From: Oscillospiraceae bacterium
GTDB taxonomy: Bacteria > Bacillota > Clostridia > Oscillospirales > Ruminococcaceae
Assembly: GCA_020054675.1 (NCBI GenBank)
Contig: JAIHAL010000007.1
Span: 62,001 to 126,000 of the forward strand
Length of the DNA stretch: 64,000 nt
Direction: 5' to 3'
Position numbers and translations under genes: made by a program
Part shown: one piece after another, positions 45,535-55,271 of the stretch
Layout: each line of letters begins with the position of its first letter
How positions within the stretch are numbered: position 1 is the first letter of the stretch
The notes under the pieces: generated by a model
Databases searched by the model: none
Seen by the model: only the letters and a program-made list of their open reading frames with translations
Told to the model about the DNA's origin: nothing

Positions 45535-48095
45535 GCCCTGCCCTCCTTTACCGCATAGCTTTTTGCCTTAACCGTAATATTTCCGACCTTTGCGTCCTTA
45601 TCAGTGTAATTTACTATTACGGAAGTTCCGTTTTCGTAAACCGTTTCCCTCACTCCATCGGAGTGTATGATATGTTCTTTTATCTTTTGCGTCCTCAAAG
45701 ATTTGTAAACCTCATTTACGGTTTGATATGCAGAAACCGCATCGGAAAGCCAATAGCGGTAATTTGTCGAATAATACCTTTCATATGCCGAATGTGAAAG
45801 CTCCGAAGAATCCTCATAGCTCCACACATAGCGCGGGCAAAGCCCGTATTCAAGCATTTTCAATGTTTCGCTCTGCAAATCGTAGCCCTCGCGCATATTT
45901 GCGGCAATCCCCGCATAATCAATCGCCCCGTGGATTACCATTTCGTAAAACGGAACGGTTTCATCAATTATGTAAAAATCATTGCCGGAATCGGGAACAT
46001 CGGAAAGGCTTTTTGCATACTTCAAAGCATAGCTGTTTCCGCCGCTAATCATAAGATTTTTGGAGCTGAGCTTCTCAAGCACCTCGCAGACTATTGCCTG
46101 GGCATCCGGCCTGCTTATAGGATAGCTCCTTCTCTTGTCGGAGAACACCAAATCCCCAAGGTCCCTGAGCGACAGCCCGTCAAGCCCAAGCTTTTCGTAT
46201 TTGGAGGCAAATTTGTCTGCAATCCCGGGAAGTGAATTCGGCGAAACCATATTGTACCCATCTGAAGGGTATATTGAATTCATTCTCATAGTCGCGCGGT
46301 TGTAATTTGCAAAAATCCCCGACCAGCCGTCAATATACCTTATTGAATCCTTTGATTTTGAATATCCCCATGTTCCCTCGTATATAAGCTGGAACGCAAC
46401 ATCCGGATAAAATCCCCCGCCGCTTTGCGCAAGGCGGTCTGAAAGCTCACGCATTTGCTTTTTGCTTCCAAGTGAGGAAATAAGGTCTATATTCTTCGGC
46501 ACATCATGATTTACGCCATCGTTGAACCATCCGACATACTTCATATTGACATTTTGAATGCCGTTTTCGGCAAGGGCATCAAGTATCTGTCCCGCCTGCT
46601 CATAGGTCGTCATCTTTACAAGTCCGTTGTAGGGAATTCCCACAAGGAATTTTTGCTTTTCAACCGCTCCAAGCACATCAAGGTACAGCGGAACATCTTC
46701 TTTTTCTTCGAGCTTTCCAAGGACGCCCTCGTTTTCAAGCATCGTGCGGTAGTATCTTGCCATGCCCGAATAATCGGCATCATCCTTTGTCAAGAAGCAA
46801 TATTGGGCGGAAAGCCTGCCTTTATAAATTTCTTTGTCTACGATTGTCATGTCCGCCTCAGCGCCTTGTGTTCCGGACATTTCAATTTTCCCTGAATATC
46901 TCAGCAGGAATTTCGGATAGGCAAAGTTATAGGAATTTGTTCTTCCTGCAACATCCGCCGAAATGGTTGCAATGCTTTCGCTTTCATTTATTACGCAAAG
47001 CACCCCTCCGTCTTCCTTGCTTATGCCGAATACCGGAAGCCTTGCCGGCTCTGTAACCTGCACACGTATACTGCTTGCATCCGTAAGGTCAGTCCCGTAA
47101 ACCGGCTGGCTGTAAACATCCTCGGCGGTTTTGCCGTTGTTGAAGTCAATCAGCCCGCCCGAACCGGAGGGAACCAAAAAGTATCCCGATTCATCCTTTC
47201 CGGCGGCGCCGAAGAATTTTAAAAGCTCAAGTTCTTTTATCTTTATTCCGCTTGTTTCCTCTATCTTTTCAGTATCCACCGAAACCGACAGCTTATCTCC
47301 GTCAAGCCTGTATTCAAGCGGAACAACCGCATACTGTATGTCGGCGGTATTTTCCACTCCGGCCTGTTCGTTGTCGTATTTCAAATCATCCTCGGTATAT
47401 CCTGCCGCGGCAAAGCCGTCAAGAATCCTTTGCAGGTTTATTTTTGAATTCTTTGCCGATTCAAGGAACATCAAAAAGCCTTTTTTATCCGAAATATCGG
47501 AATAAAACTGCTTCATTGCCTTCTTTTGCTTTTCATCGGTGACTTTTGAAAGGAACATTTCAAACCTTTCGACGCTTATGTATTTTGGCAAAGCCGCCGC
47601 TCCAAGCGAAAGGTCGCCAAGGGTGTAAGTGACCCTTGCCCCATCCTTTATGCTTTCAATTTTAAACTGTCCCTTTGCAACACTGTCGGTATAGCTGTAA
47701 AAAGTGCTTTCCTTGCGCTGGCTGTTGTAATAGGTTACGTCAAACTGCGATGCAAGGGAAGCTCCCGTCACATCGTTTGCAAGGGCATCGCTGTCCCTGT
47801 CGGCGGGATTTGAACGCCATACCTTGCCGCTTCTCTTGTCAAGCACGGCAATTTCAGCCGTTTTTGTGCTTATGAAAAGAGCCAGATTATCATTTTCGGC
47901 GCATTTGTCCATATCGGGAACCTTTGCATCCGCGCCAAGGGATTTGAATTCCGCGCCGGTTTCGCTTTCATAAGCTTTTATCAGATGCGAATAATCGTAT
48001 TTTTTAAGATATACGACATTGAACACTGCCGCGCCGGCAACAACAAGGCAGACCAAAAATACCGAAAGCCTGCGGTAAAGTTTCTTTTTATCCAT
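45531..48095 (-). CDS. DUF5696 protein, membrane anchored, probable TIM-barrel domain
   Basis: The 854-residue protein has one N-terminal helix (LSVFLVCLVVAGAAVFNVVYL), a beta-rich first half with an Ig or propeller-like character, and a second half with barrel-type phrases (VNMKYVGWFNDG, GGGFYPDVAFQLIYEG, GLDGLSLRDLGDLVF, RPDAQAIVCEVLEKL). Such layouts recall extracellular glycoside hydrolases, but no established catalytic pair can be named. DUF5696 proteins recur beside carbohydrate importers in Bacillota. It begins 27 bases after YIP1 and overlaps the downstream permease gene. Role unknown. Confidence 0.75.
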   Translation of the reverse strand: MDKKKLYRRLSVFLVCLVVAGAAVFNVVYLKKYDYSHLIKAYESETGAEFKSLGADAKVPDMDKCAENDNLALFISTKTAEIAVLDKRSGKVWRSNPADRDSDALANDVTGASLASQFDVTYYNSQRKESTFYSYTDSVAKGQFKIESIKDGARVTYTLGDLSLGAAALPKYISVERFEMFLSKVTDEKQKKAMKQFYSDISDKKGFLMFLESAKNSKINLQRILDGFAAAGYTEDDLKYDNEQAGVENTADIQYAVVPLEYRLDGDKLSVSVDTEKIEETSGIKIKELELLKFFGAAGKDESGYFLVPSGSGGLIDFNNGKTAEDVYSQPVYGTDLTDASSIRVQVTEPARLPVFGISKEDGGVLCVINESESIATISADVAGRTNSYNFAYPKFLLRYSGKIEMSGTQGAEADMTIVDKEIYKGRLSAQYCFLTKDDADYSGMARYYRTMLENEGVLGKLEEKEDVPLYLDVLGAVEKQKFLVGIPYNGLVKMTTYEQAGQILDALAENGIQNVNMKYVGWFNDGVNHDVPKNIDLISSLGSKKQMRELSDRLAQSGGGFYPDVAFQLIYEGTWGYSKSKDSIRYIDGWSGIFANYNRATMRMNSIYPSDGYNMVSPNSLPGIADKFASKYEKLGLDGLSLRDLGDLVFSDKRRSYPISRPDAQAIVCEVLEKLSSKNLMISGGNSYALKYAKSLSDVPDSGNDFYIIDETVPFYEMVIHGAIDYAGIAANMREGYDLQSETLKMLEYGLCPRYVWSYEDSSELSHSAYERYYSTNYRYWLSDAVSAYQTVNEVYKSLRTQKIKEHIIHSDGVRETVYENGTSVIVNYTDKDAKVGNITVKAKSYAVKEGRA

Positions 48096-48122
48096 TTCTC
48101 ACGCAAATCCTTTCCGCCGTTT

Positions 48123-48743
48123 TTACGCCCTGTACAGAAGCTCAGTGTAAATGCTTGAAACAAATACCCAAACCTGCTGTATAAGAGAGCTTATCAGCAT
48201 TAAAAGGAAAAGTATCACGCATATGCTGATAAACGTCAAAAACAATGTGGCAATGGTTTTGGCAACGGTGTAATTGTGTACGGTAAGTATTCCGAAGAAC
48301 AAAAGCATTACCGACCATGCTATGGATATTCCCATTATAGTGGTATAAAACGCCGCTTCCTGCTGCACAAAAAGATTTGAAAGAAGCGAAGCCGGAACAA
48401 AGGTAAATATCATCGGCATCAGCGCATATGAAGTCGCCATTGCTATGTCCTTGAATTTGCCCTCTCCGTTCATAAGCGTTGTAATGCTCCAATTTGCCGT
48501 GCACCAGAGCAAAAACACCATCAGTATTGTTGCTAAATCCCCAAAAAGATTGAATCCCATAGGGTTGTTTTCATTTACGACAAATCCCGAATACTGCTTT
48601 GAAAAGGAATATGAAATCCAAAACAAGAAAAGATTTACGAATATAATGCTTGTTTTGCCCTTTTTCTCATACTTCATGTCGTAAAACCCGTCTGAGGGAT
48701 GGAACATGGTATAAACCGGAAGCGAAAAATATTCCCTTACCAT
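48123..48743 (-). CDS. YIP1-family integral membrane protein
   Basis: The 206-residue protein has about five helices and the YIP1-domain phrases EKKGKTSIIFVNLFLFW, FGDLATILMVFLLWCTANW and KDIAMATSYALMPMIF. Its start overlaps the propeller/TPR gene by 7 bases. YIP1 proteins in bacteria are poorly understood and may organise or regulate membrane complexes. Its place between the propeller protein and the DUF5696 protein suggests a structural role in an importer-associated envelope complex; this is inference. Confidence 0.8.
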   Translation of the reverse strand: MVREYFSLPVYTMFHPSDGFYDMKYEKKGKTSIIFVNLFLFWISYSFSKQYSGFVVNENNPMGFNLFGDLATILMVFLLWCTANWSITTLMNGEGKFKDIAMATSYALMPMIFTFVPASLLSNLFVQQEAAFYTTIMGISIAWSVMLLFFGILTVHNYTVAKTIATLFLTFISICVILFLLMLISSLIQQVWVFVSSIYTELLYRA

Positions 48744-50188
48744 CTTTTTCTATACTTCCTTTCCCTGACAAATTTTACGGTTTTAACCGCAATCGGTATT
48801 AAAATAATGATTATGATTATTGCCGCAACGATGTTTATGTTTTCTTTAAGGAAATCGTTCCTGAGCCTTTTAAAGGCAACCGAATAATATCTCTTGTTCA
48901 TGCCTTTTTTAAGGTATTCTACGGCTTCCTTGTTTTTGCCCGCCGCAAGAAGCGATTTTCCTATGCCGGAGTATGCAAGCTCATAGTGGGCATCCAGCTT
49001 TAAAACCTCTTCCCAAAGCTTTACCGCTTCGGATTCAGCTCCGTCGTACCTGAGCCCTATCGCCTGATTTATAAGCTCGCCGTATCTTGTAGGCTCAAAC
49101 ATTACAACTGCGCCTCTTTGCTGGTCAAGGACATAAATCCTGTCGTTAAAGCTTTCTATTGCCACAGGCTGCTTGAACATTCCAAGCTCGCTTCCCATAC
49201 CTCCGAATATGTAAAGTATGTTTCCCTCGCTGTCATAGGTGAATATCCTGCCGCGCGTATAGTCAAGAGCGCTGTAAATCCCCTTGTCCCTTGCCTTTAT
49301 GTCCACAAATTTTGTAGGCCCGGAAAGCGCGCCCGAACGGCGGTAAACTATATCTCCTACAATCTGCTTGTTTGTATAGTTTACAAGCACATCGCTTCCT
49401 TTGGGATTAAGCCGCCTTATGGTCTGCCCTCCGTAATAATCCACGTTTGTAGCGTAAACAAAGCCCTCTTTGTCAACATCAAGCCCTGTGAATTCTGTGG
49501 GGATAAACAGCTGCATCTTTTTCTTCTGCTCTTGTGTGGCAACAAGCTTCCAAAAGCGGTCCGCAAAGCTGCTTTGAACCTTTATCGTACCGAAGTATCC
49601 GAAAAAACTCCCGTCGGCATCAAATGACATCATGCCTTGGAACACGTTTTTGGCAATCACATAATATCTTCCGGCGCTGTCGACTCCCACTTTGAGAGGT
49701 GAGAACACAAAATTTGCACCGGTAATTGAGCTTGCCGCCATTCCAAAAACCAGTTTAGCCTCGCCGTTTTGCGAAATTGAAACAACCCTGCCGTTATCCG
49801 TATCGGCAACATGGATATTTCCGTTTCCATCAACGGTGATTCCGCCCGGATTTTTAAAAGTTTCCGTCTTGCCGTCGTTTGTAAACTCGGAAATTACCCT
49901 TTTGAAATTAAGGTCTTTATCCAAAACGACTATCCTGTTGTTTCCGCTGTCCGCTATGTAGAGGTTCCCGTCGGCGTCAAAAGACATGTCGCCGGGGAGC
50001 TTCAATGCGCCGGCCTCAGTATTTTTAAGGGTTTCGCTTTTTGCCGGCTCATACGGGGCAGGCGACGGCACTACGTTTTTCCAATAATCGTAATTGTAGC
50101 TCCTGTATGGAACATCTGCCTGAACCGAAAGCGGAACAAAGGCGGCAAGCATAAAAATCGAAAGCGTTAAAATCAAGAATTTCTTCAT
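48737..50188 (-). CDS. NHL-repeat beta-propeller protein with TPR and C-terminal membrane helix
   Basis: The 483-residue protein has a signal peptide (cleavage near VQA-D), five or six NHL-type repeats marked by LPGDMSFDADGNLYIADSGN and NPGGITVDGNGNIHVADTDN, then two TPR-like helical pairs (about 375-440: AVKLWEEVLKLDAHYELAY) and a membrane helix at about 452-474 followed by a basic tail. It should sit outside the cell, anchored by the C-terminus, binding a ligand or protein with the propeller. It lies between the first permease pair and YIP1. Confidence 0.85.
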   Translation of the reverse strand: MKKFLILTLSIFMLAAFVPLSVQADVPYRSYNYDYWKNVVPSPAPYEPAKSETLKNTEAGALKLPGDMSFDADGNLYIADSGNNRIVVLDKDLNFKRVISEFTNDGKTETFKNPGGITVDGNGNIHVADTDNGRVVSISQNGEAKLVFGMAASSITGANFVFSPLKVGVDSAGRYYVIAKNVFQGMMSFDADGSFFGYFGTIKVQSSFADRFWKLVATQEQKKKMQLFIPTEFTGLDVDKEGFVYATNVDYYGGQTIRRLNPKGSDVLVNYTNKQIVGDIVYRRSGALSGPTKFVDIKARDKGIYSALDYTRGRIFTYDSEGNILYIFGGMGSELGMFKQPVAIESFNDRIYVLDQQRGAVVMFEPTRYGELINQAIGLRYDGAESEAVKLWEEVLKLDAHYELAYSGIGKSLLAAGKNKEAVEYLKKGMNKRYYSVAFKRLRNDFLKENINIVAAIIIIIILIPIAVKTVKFVRERKYRKRW

Positions 50189-50200
50189 GCTTTTCTCTCC

Positions 50201-51073
50201 TTAGTCCTTCATTCCCGACGTTGCCATGGTCTGGATTACGTTTCTCTGCACAAGCAGGAACAAAATCACCGGCACGCCCACGGTTATAAGACCTACCGCT
50301 CCCGCAGCGCCCGCTCTGGCAACGCCGCCCTGTACGATTTGGTTCAGGGCATAGTTAAGAGGCTTCAACTCTTCGTTCCTTAAAAATCCGCTTCCGTTGG
50401 TGTTCCAAAGGAACTGGAACTGCAAAAGCCCAAGGGTGAGCCATGCCGGCTTTACGTTCGGCATAACTATGCTCCAGAAAATTTTATATTCGGATGCCCC
50501 GTCAAGCCTTGCGGATTCAAGTATCGAATCCGGTATCTGCTCCATAAACTGCTTCATTACGAAAAGTCCCATTCCGAAAGCAAAAGCGGGAAGCAGAACC
50601 GCAAGATATGTGTTGTTTATTCCAAGCTTTGAAATGATTATGTAGTTTGGAACTGCGGTAACGTTGTAGGAAAACATGAGCGAAAGCACCACCATTGAAA
50701 ACAGAAGCTTGTCGCCGGGGAATTTCCTCTTTGCAAGCGGATACGCCGCCGCCGAGGCAATCACCACATGCCCCACAACTCCCACGCTTGTTATGAGCAG
50801 CGTGTTGAAAAGATACCTTCCGAACGGCACCCATGAATTTGACATGAGTATCGAAAGGGTTTCAAAGTTTTCAAGAGTCGGGTTTCTTACAAATACATTC
50901 GGAGGAATTTTAAAGAATTCGTCAAGGGGCTTGAACGCATTGTTGAAGATAAACACAAGCGGAAAAGCCATAAACACGCCTATCAGCGCCAGAATTGTAA
51001 ACATCGCTATATTTCCGCCAAGCGAGCGGTTGACTTTTCTTGTTTTGGTTGCGCGAATTTTCCTTTCGTCCAT
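50201..51073 (-). CDS. Carbohydrate ABC importer permease (MalG type)
   Basis: The 290-residue permease has six helices and a docking loop (ESARLDGASEYKIFWSIVMP). Its ATG directly abuts the stop of the upstream permease (51073/51074), suggesting tight coupling. It pairs with that permease and serves the large fused binding protein. Confidence 0.92.
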   Translation of the reverse strand: MDERKIRATKTRKVNRSLGGNIAMFTILALIGVFMAFPLVFIFNNAFKPLDEFFKIPPNVFVRNPTLENFETLSILMSNSWVPFGRYLFNTLLITSVGVVGHVVIASAAAYPLAKRKFPGDKLLFSMVVLSLMFSYNVTAVPNYIIISKLGINNTYLAVLLPAFAFGMGLFVMKQFMEQIPDSILESARLDGASEYKIFWSIVMPNVKPAWLTLGLLQFQFLWNTNGSGFLRNEELKPLNYALNQIVQGGVARAGAAGAVGLITVGVPVILFLLVQRNVIQTMATSGMKD

Positions 51074-52027
51074 TCAGTCCCCCACCCTCCTCAACAGTTT
51101 CTGTATGAGCTTGTTCGTGCCTATCATAAGCACGAAAAGCAAAGTTGCAATCGCCGAAGCATAGCCCATTTCAAACCTTATCGTTCCGTAGTCTATAAGG
51201 TGCGTAACCATTGTCGTTCCGGAATAGTTTACGCTTGGGAATCCCGCAAGGTTGATTGAAATGTCCGAAACGGCAAATGCCTGCGTTATTTGCAGCACCG
51301 CGCCAAGCATGAGCTGCGGCTTCATTGCCGGAAGCGTTATGTGCCAAAGCTCCTGCCAGCGGTTTCTTATGCCGTCCACGGCGCCCGCCTCGTAGAGAGA
51401 TTGGTCAACGGTTTGAAGACCTGCTATAAACACAAGGAATCCCGTTCCAAGGCTGAGCCAGAGCTGTATGATTATGAGCAGCGCAAGAACGTAGCTTGCA
51501 TTCTTAAACCAGTTTATTTCTGATGTGATAATTCCAAGGTTCATGAGTATTGCATTTGCGTAACCGTATCTGTCGCCGCTGAAAATAAGCTGCCATATGA
51601 AGTATGCGTTTCCCGCAAGGGACGGAGCGTAAAATATCACCGTCATAAACGAGCGAAGCTTAGGCCCGAAATCGTTTATTATCCACGCGAAAACAAAGCA
51701 GGCAAAATAGCTGACCGGCCCCGTTATAACCGCAAAAATAAGCGTGTTTTTAACGGCTATGATGAATATGTCGTCTTCAAGAAAAAGCCTTGCATAATTT
51801 TCAAGCCCCACAAACTTTGGCATTTGCAGCATATTGAAGCTTGTAAAGCTTAAAATAATCGAAGAAATTACCGGCAAAACGGTGAACAAAAAGAAAAGTA
51901 TGAAATACGGCGCAAGCAAAACATAGCACGACCTGTTTCTTTTCATCTGCTCCCACACCGTGAGCTTGTATTTGTCCCTTTCCTTTCCGCCGAAAGAAAA
52001 GGGCTTTGAGGAGATTACTTTTTCCAT
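51074..52027 (-). CDS. Carbohydrate ABC importer permease (MalF type)
   Basis: The 317-residue permease has six helices, an N-terminal cytoplasmic extension with KLTVWEQMKRNRSCY, and the EAA-like loop YEAGAVDGIRNRWQELWHITLP. It begins 30 bases after the fused binding protein gene. Confidence 0.92.
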   Translation of the reverse strand: MEKVISSKPFSFGGKERDKYKLTVWEQMKRNRSCYVLLAPYFILFFLFTVLPVISSIILSFTSFNMLQMPKFVGLENYARLFLEDDIFIIAVKNTLIFAVITGPVSYFACFVFAWIINDFGPKLRSFMTVIFYAPSLAGNAYFIWQLIFSGDRYGYANAILMNLGIITSEINWFKNASYVLALLIIIQLWLSLGTGFLVFIAGLQTVDQSLYEAGAVDGIRNRWQELWHITLPAMKPQLMLGAVLQITQAFAVSDISINLAGFPSVNYSGTTMVTHLIDYGTIRFEMGYASAIATLLFVLMIGTNKLIQKLLRRVGD

Positions 52028-52056
52028 ATCGCAAAATTCCTTTCCGGCTCTGCAAT

Positions 52057-54963
52057 TCAGTCAAGACCGAATTCCTTGCGCTTGTTTTCTATTTCGTCGT
52101 TTATGTACCTCACGCTGTCGGTAAGCGCCTCCCTGGGGCCTACCTTCTTGTCGATTACGACCGTTGCAAAAGCATTCGTAAGGTTTCTTGAAGTATAATA
52201 TCCGCCCGGCACTTCCGGAATCCCCTTTACCCATTCAAACTGCCTGTCAAGATTTTTAAAATCCTCAACCGGCCACGGCAGGCTTTGCAGGGCCTCTATG
52301 TTTGCGGTAGGATACCTTGCGGCCGCGCCTTGGAGACCTTCCATCTCGCGCCCGTACTTGGTCTGTATATCGGAACTGGTCCACCATTTAAGGAATTCCC
52401 ACGCCGCCTCCTTATCCTTTGCATTGTTCATTATAACCGTTGCCGTACCTGTCGACGGAATTGTCCTGTCTATTGTCCCATCCGCTTTTTTGGTTCCCGG
52501 AACCGGAGCAAATCCCCAAAGTCCCTTTATTTCCGGCGCCGCAACCTGAAGCGTATTGTACATCTGGTAATCCGTAATGCCTATCGGCATTTCGCCGGTC
52601 CTGAAACGGCTTTGGAAGTCAAATTCCCTTGTAAGCGTATAGTCCTGATAATATTTCGTCCATTCCTTAAATGCGTTTATTGCCGTATCGCTGTCAAGCG
52701 CCGATTTTTTTGCATCGTCCGTATAGAACTGCCCGCCCGTCTGGTAAAGGAACATTCCGTACGTAAGCTGCGCCTGTGCCGTTCCCGTTATGACCGGAAT
52801 CATTCCGAATTCCATGTTGTGCTTGCTGAGCACCGACATCAGCGCCTTCACATCATCCCACGTCTGTGGAATCTCAAGTCCAAGCTCTTTAAGTATGTCC
52901 TTACGGTAGAACATCATATTAAACGTTTGCGTTTCGGGAAGGGCAAAGCATTTTCCTTCAAAGCGGTACGGCACCAAAGCGCTGTCCCTGAATCTCGCCG
53001 TTACTTCATTAAAATCACTAAACTGCGTCAAATCGACAACCGCGCCCCTCATGCCGTAATTCATGGGCAAATCATTGCCGACCTGCATTGCCACATCCGG
53101 CCCCTGTCCTGAAAGTGTCGCCTGCAAGAGCGTATCCATCTGCACCAGCATAAGGTTTACGTTAACGCCGGTATTTACCGTAAAGGATTCATCTATAAGC
53201 GACTTCATAACGTTTGCCTGGTCGCGGCCGGTGCCAATCCATACGGTTATCTTTCTTGCATCCTTATCCTCGGAAACATTTCCTATCGCATTGTAATCAA
53301 TCACAAAAGAGGCAAAAAGAGATTTGATTCCGTGAGCAATCGAATTGAAAAATCCGCTTCCCGTCTTGGGGAGCTTATCTCCCGGAGGGACTATGTAAAG
53401 CTGGTCTATTTGCAGCGGAAGCTGCTTTGCCTGCATCAGCCATGTTCCCAGCGCGCCTATGTTCGTCTTGAAGCTGTCCTTTCTTCCGGGGATTTTTTCC
53501 ACATCTTCATAGAAGAGCTTGAGCTGCTTTGTCATGGTAAGCAGAATTGCTTCCTTGTCGCTCTTTTTTCCGGTAAGGCTTTGGATTTTTGCCGCCATTG
53601 CGGTAAGCCTGTCGTATTCTGCCTTTATTTCATCCGCAAGCTCAGGAAGGTTTGCCGCAACCTGATAGTCCCTCCACTTATCGGCATCCTGCCCTGTAAG
53701 CATTACAACCTTTCTGTAAATCGTATTGAGATTGTTTACGCTTTTCTCAACTTCGCGGATTATTTCGGAAAGCCCTCCAAGCTCACATTCAAGCCTTATC
53801 TTGTGCTTTCCGGCCGAGAGATAAAAAAGGTACGGCTCATTTGAGCCTATATACTGCTGCCGCCAGCCGCTTTTATATTCAAATTTGATTTCCTCTGCTT
53901 CTTTAAACGGAACCTCCCCGTCAATAGTAAGCTTTCTCGGAACGTAAAATCCCCTCACCCAGTTTTGCTTTACGTTCAATCCTATCTGATAAAGCCCGTC
54001 GGCGGGAACTTCAATCTCCCATTCTATCCACTGTCCCGATTCGTTCCAGTTAAATCCGCCTATGGTGTTCATTTTTGTCTTCATTACGCTGTAAGGCGTA
54101 ACCGCGGCGCTCGAACGGTCAGTCTGGGCATAAAGCATTGGTGAGGATTTTACCTGTGCGCTCTCTCCCTCAACGGTAATCACATCGCCGCTTGCCTCAA
54201 AGTAGCCCTTGTCTTTCCACCCCTGCAGAACCTCTTCATAAGAGGCCGTTTCCTTTGCCGGATGCAAAGTTATTTTCCTTATAAGCATCGGTTCCCTTGC
54301 GGAGATGAATTTTATTTTATGTTCTCCCTTTGAGAAATAAAACTCAAACGGCTCGGTGTAATAGCCCTCGTAATCCTTTATATCCTCTTCAATCCATGCA
54401 GGCTTTTCAACCTGCCTCGGCTTCAAATCATTTCCGCGGTTGTCAACCTGTATCTCGGCCTTTTCATTTCCCCAAAGCCTGTCGAACTCAACCGTCGCCG
54501 CTTCGGAAAAAGGCATTTCGCCGTCTATATAAACCGCGCGCTGTATGTCGGAGCTTTTTCCCTCAACCGGGTAATAAAGGACGGATATATTGTAAAGTCC
54601 ATCTTCCTTTACATCAACCGTCCATTCTATGCTTCCCTCTTCGGCAGTAAGCACCGACGTGCCTTCCATGCCCTCGTAATTTTCAAATTTTTGAACCTGC
54701 ATATCCTCCACGGAGGTGTAATCGTTTCCTCCGATGACATAACTGCTTTCAGGCCGCTTTGAATTTTCATACTGCGCTATGTACTCGGAATAATCGATTT
54801 TTTCCATGTATTCGTCCAGAACGCTTTCATAAAGGCTCTTTTCGCCCAAAGACACATCAGTGCCGGCCTTTGCCTGAAAAGGAAACATCCCGCACAATAA
54901 AGCTCCCGCCACAGCCGCCGCTCCCACCTTCGGCAAAAAGCACTTTTTTAATTTTGTTGACAT
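52057..54963 (-). CDS. Fusion of two carbohydrate-binding-like domains with an ABC solute-binding protein
   Basis: With the ATG at 54963 (GGGAGGA nine bases upstream) the protein has 968 residues, about twice the normal size of a binding protein. A signal peptide (AAAVAGALLCGMFPFQAKA) lacks a good lipobox. Two related beta-sandwich domains (about 75-235 and 255-415) share an EWTVDVKEDGLYNISV / EWEIEVPADGLYQIGL phrase and GEHKIKF / GKHKIRLE ends, like CBM35-type carbohydrate-binding modules. A helical linker (about 415-540) leads to a family-1 binding fold (KITVWIGTGRDQANVMKSLID onward). It heads the nine-gene operon. Capturing polysaccharide and handing oligosaccharide to the permeases is inferred. 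Confidence 0.85.
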   Translation of the reverse strand: MSTKLKKCFLPKVGAAAVAGALLCGMFPFQAKAGTDVSLGEKSLYESVLDEYMEKIDYSEYIAQYENSKRPESSYVIGGNDYTSVEDMQVQKFENYEGMEGTSVLTAEEGSIEWTVDVKEDGLYNISVLYYPVEGKSSDIQRAVYIDGEMPFSEAATVEFDRLWGNEKAEIQVDNRGNDLKPRQVEKPAWIEEDIKDYEGYYTEPFEFYFSKGEHKIKFISAREPMLIRKITLHPAKETASYEEVLQGWKDKGYFEASGDVITVEGESAQVKSSPMLYAQTDRSSAAVTPYSVMKTKMNTIGGFNWNESGQWIEWEIEVPADGLYQIGLNVKQNWVRGFYVPRKLTIDGEVPFKEAEEIKFEYKSGWRQQYIGSNEPYLFYLSAGKHKIRLECELGGLSEIIREVEKSVNNLNTIYRKVVMLTGQDADKWRDYQVAANLPELADEIKAEYDRLTAMAAKIQSLTGKKSDKEAILLTMTKQLKLFYEDVEKIPGRKDSFKTNIGALGTWLMQAKQLPLQIDQLYIVPPGDKLPKTGSGFFNSIAHGIKSLFASFVIDYNAIGNVSEDKDARKITVWIGTGRDQANVMKSLIDESFTVNTGVNVNLMLVQMDTLLQATLSGQGPDVAMQVGNDLPMNYGMRGAVVDLTQFSDFNEVTARFRDSALVPYRFEGKCFALPETQTFNMMFYRKDILKELGLEIPQTWDDVKALMSVLSKHNMEFGMIPVITGTAQAQLTYGMFLYQTGGQFYTDDAKKSALDSDTAINAFKEWTKYYQDYTLTREFDFQSRFRTGEMPIGITDYQMYNTLQVAAPEIKGLWGFAPVPGTKKADGTIDRTIPSTGTATVIMNNAKDKEAAWEFLKWWTSSDIQTKYGREMEGLQGAAARYPTANIEALQSLPWPVEDFKNLDRQFEWVKGIPEVPGGYYTSRNLTNAFATVVIDKKVGPREALTDSVRYINDEIENKRKEFGLD

Positions 54964-55104
54964 CAAAGCTTTCCTCCCAACGCTTTGCGCATTTGTGCGT
55001 TTTTAAAAAATTACGCTCAAAATGCAAGCAATCGTTTAATATAGCCAAAATTAAATTATGCAAAATAATTTAACTAACATTAAAAGTATTTTAGCATTAA
55101 ATAT

Positions 55105-55162
55105 TGTGCGACATATCGTGCACTTTTGTAAAGATTATATTACATTCCTCTGTTTTTGTCAA
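55105..55162 (-). promoter_or_regulatory. Promoter and candidate operator of the nine-gene importer operon
   Basis: Minus-strand TTGACA (55157-55162) and TATAAT (55134-55139) are 17 bases apart. The sequence TGTGCGACATATCGTGCAC (55105-55123) follows at about +4 to +22. It shares TGCACGAT (on the minus strand) with two other sites flanking the second lacI gene, suggesting a common repressor. The stretch 55163-55260 shows nothing recognisable. Confidence 0.7.
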
Positions 55163-55271
55163 TAGGCTTTTCGGCTTTTTTTATAATTTATTTTTCAAAA
55201 GTGCCAATCCTTTTGAATAGTTTTTCCCGCGCTCCGAAAAACAGGCTTTTAAAAACATGTTATATTATACA

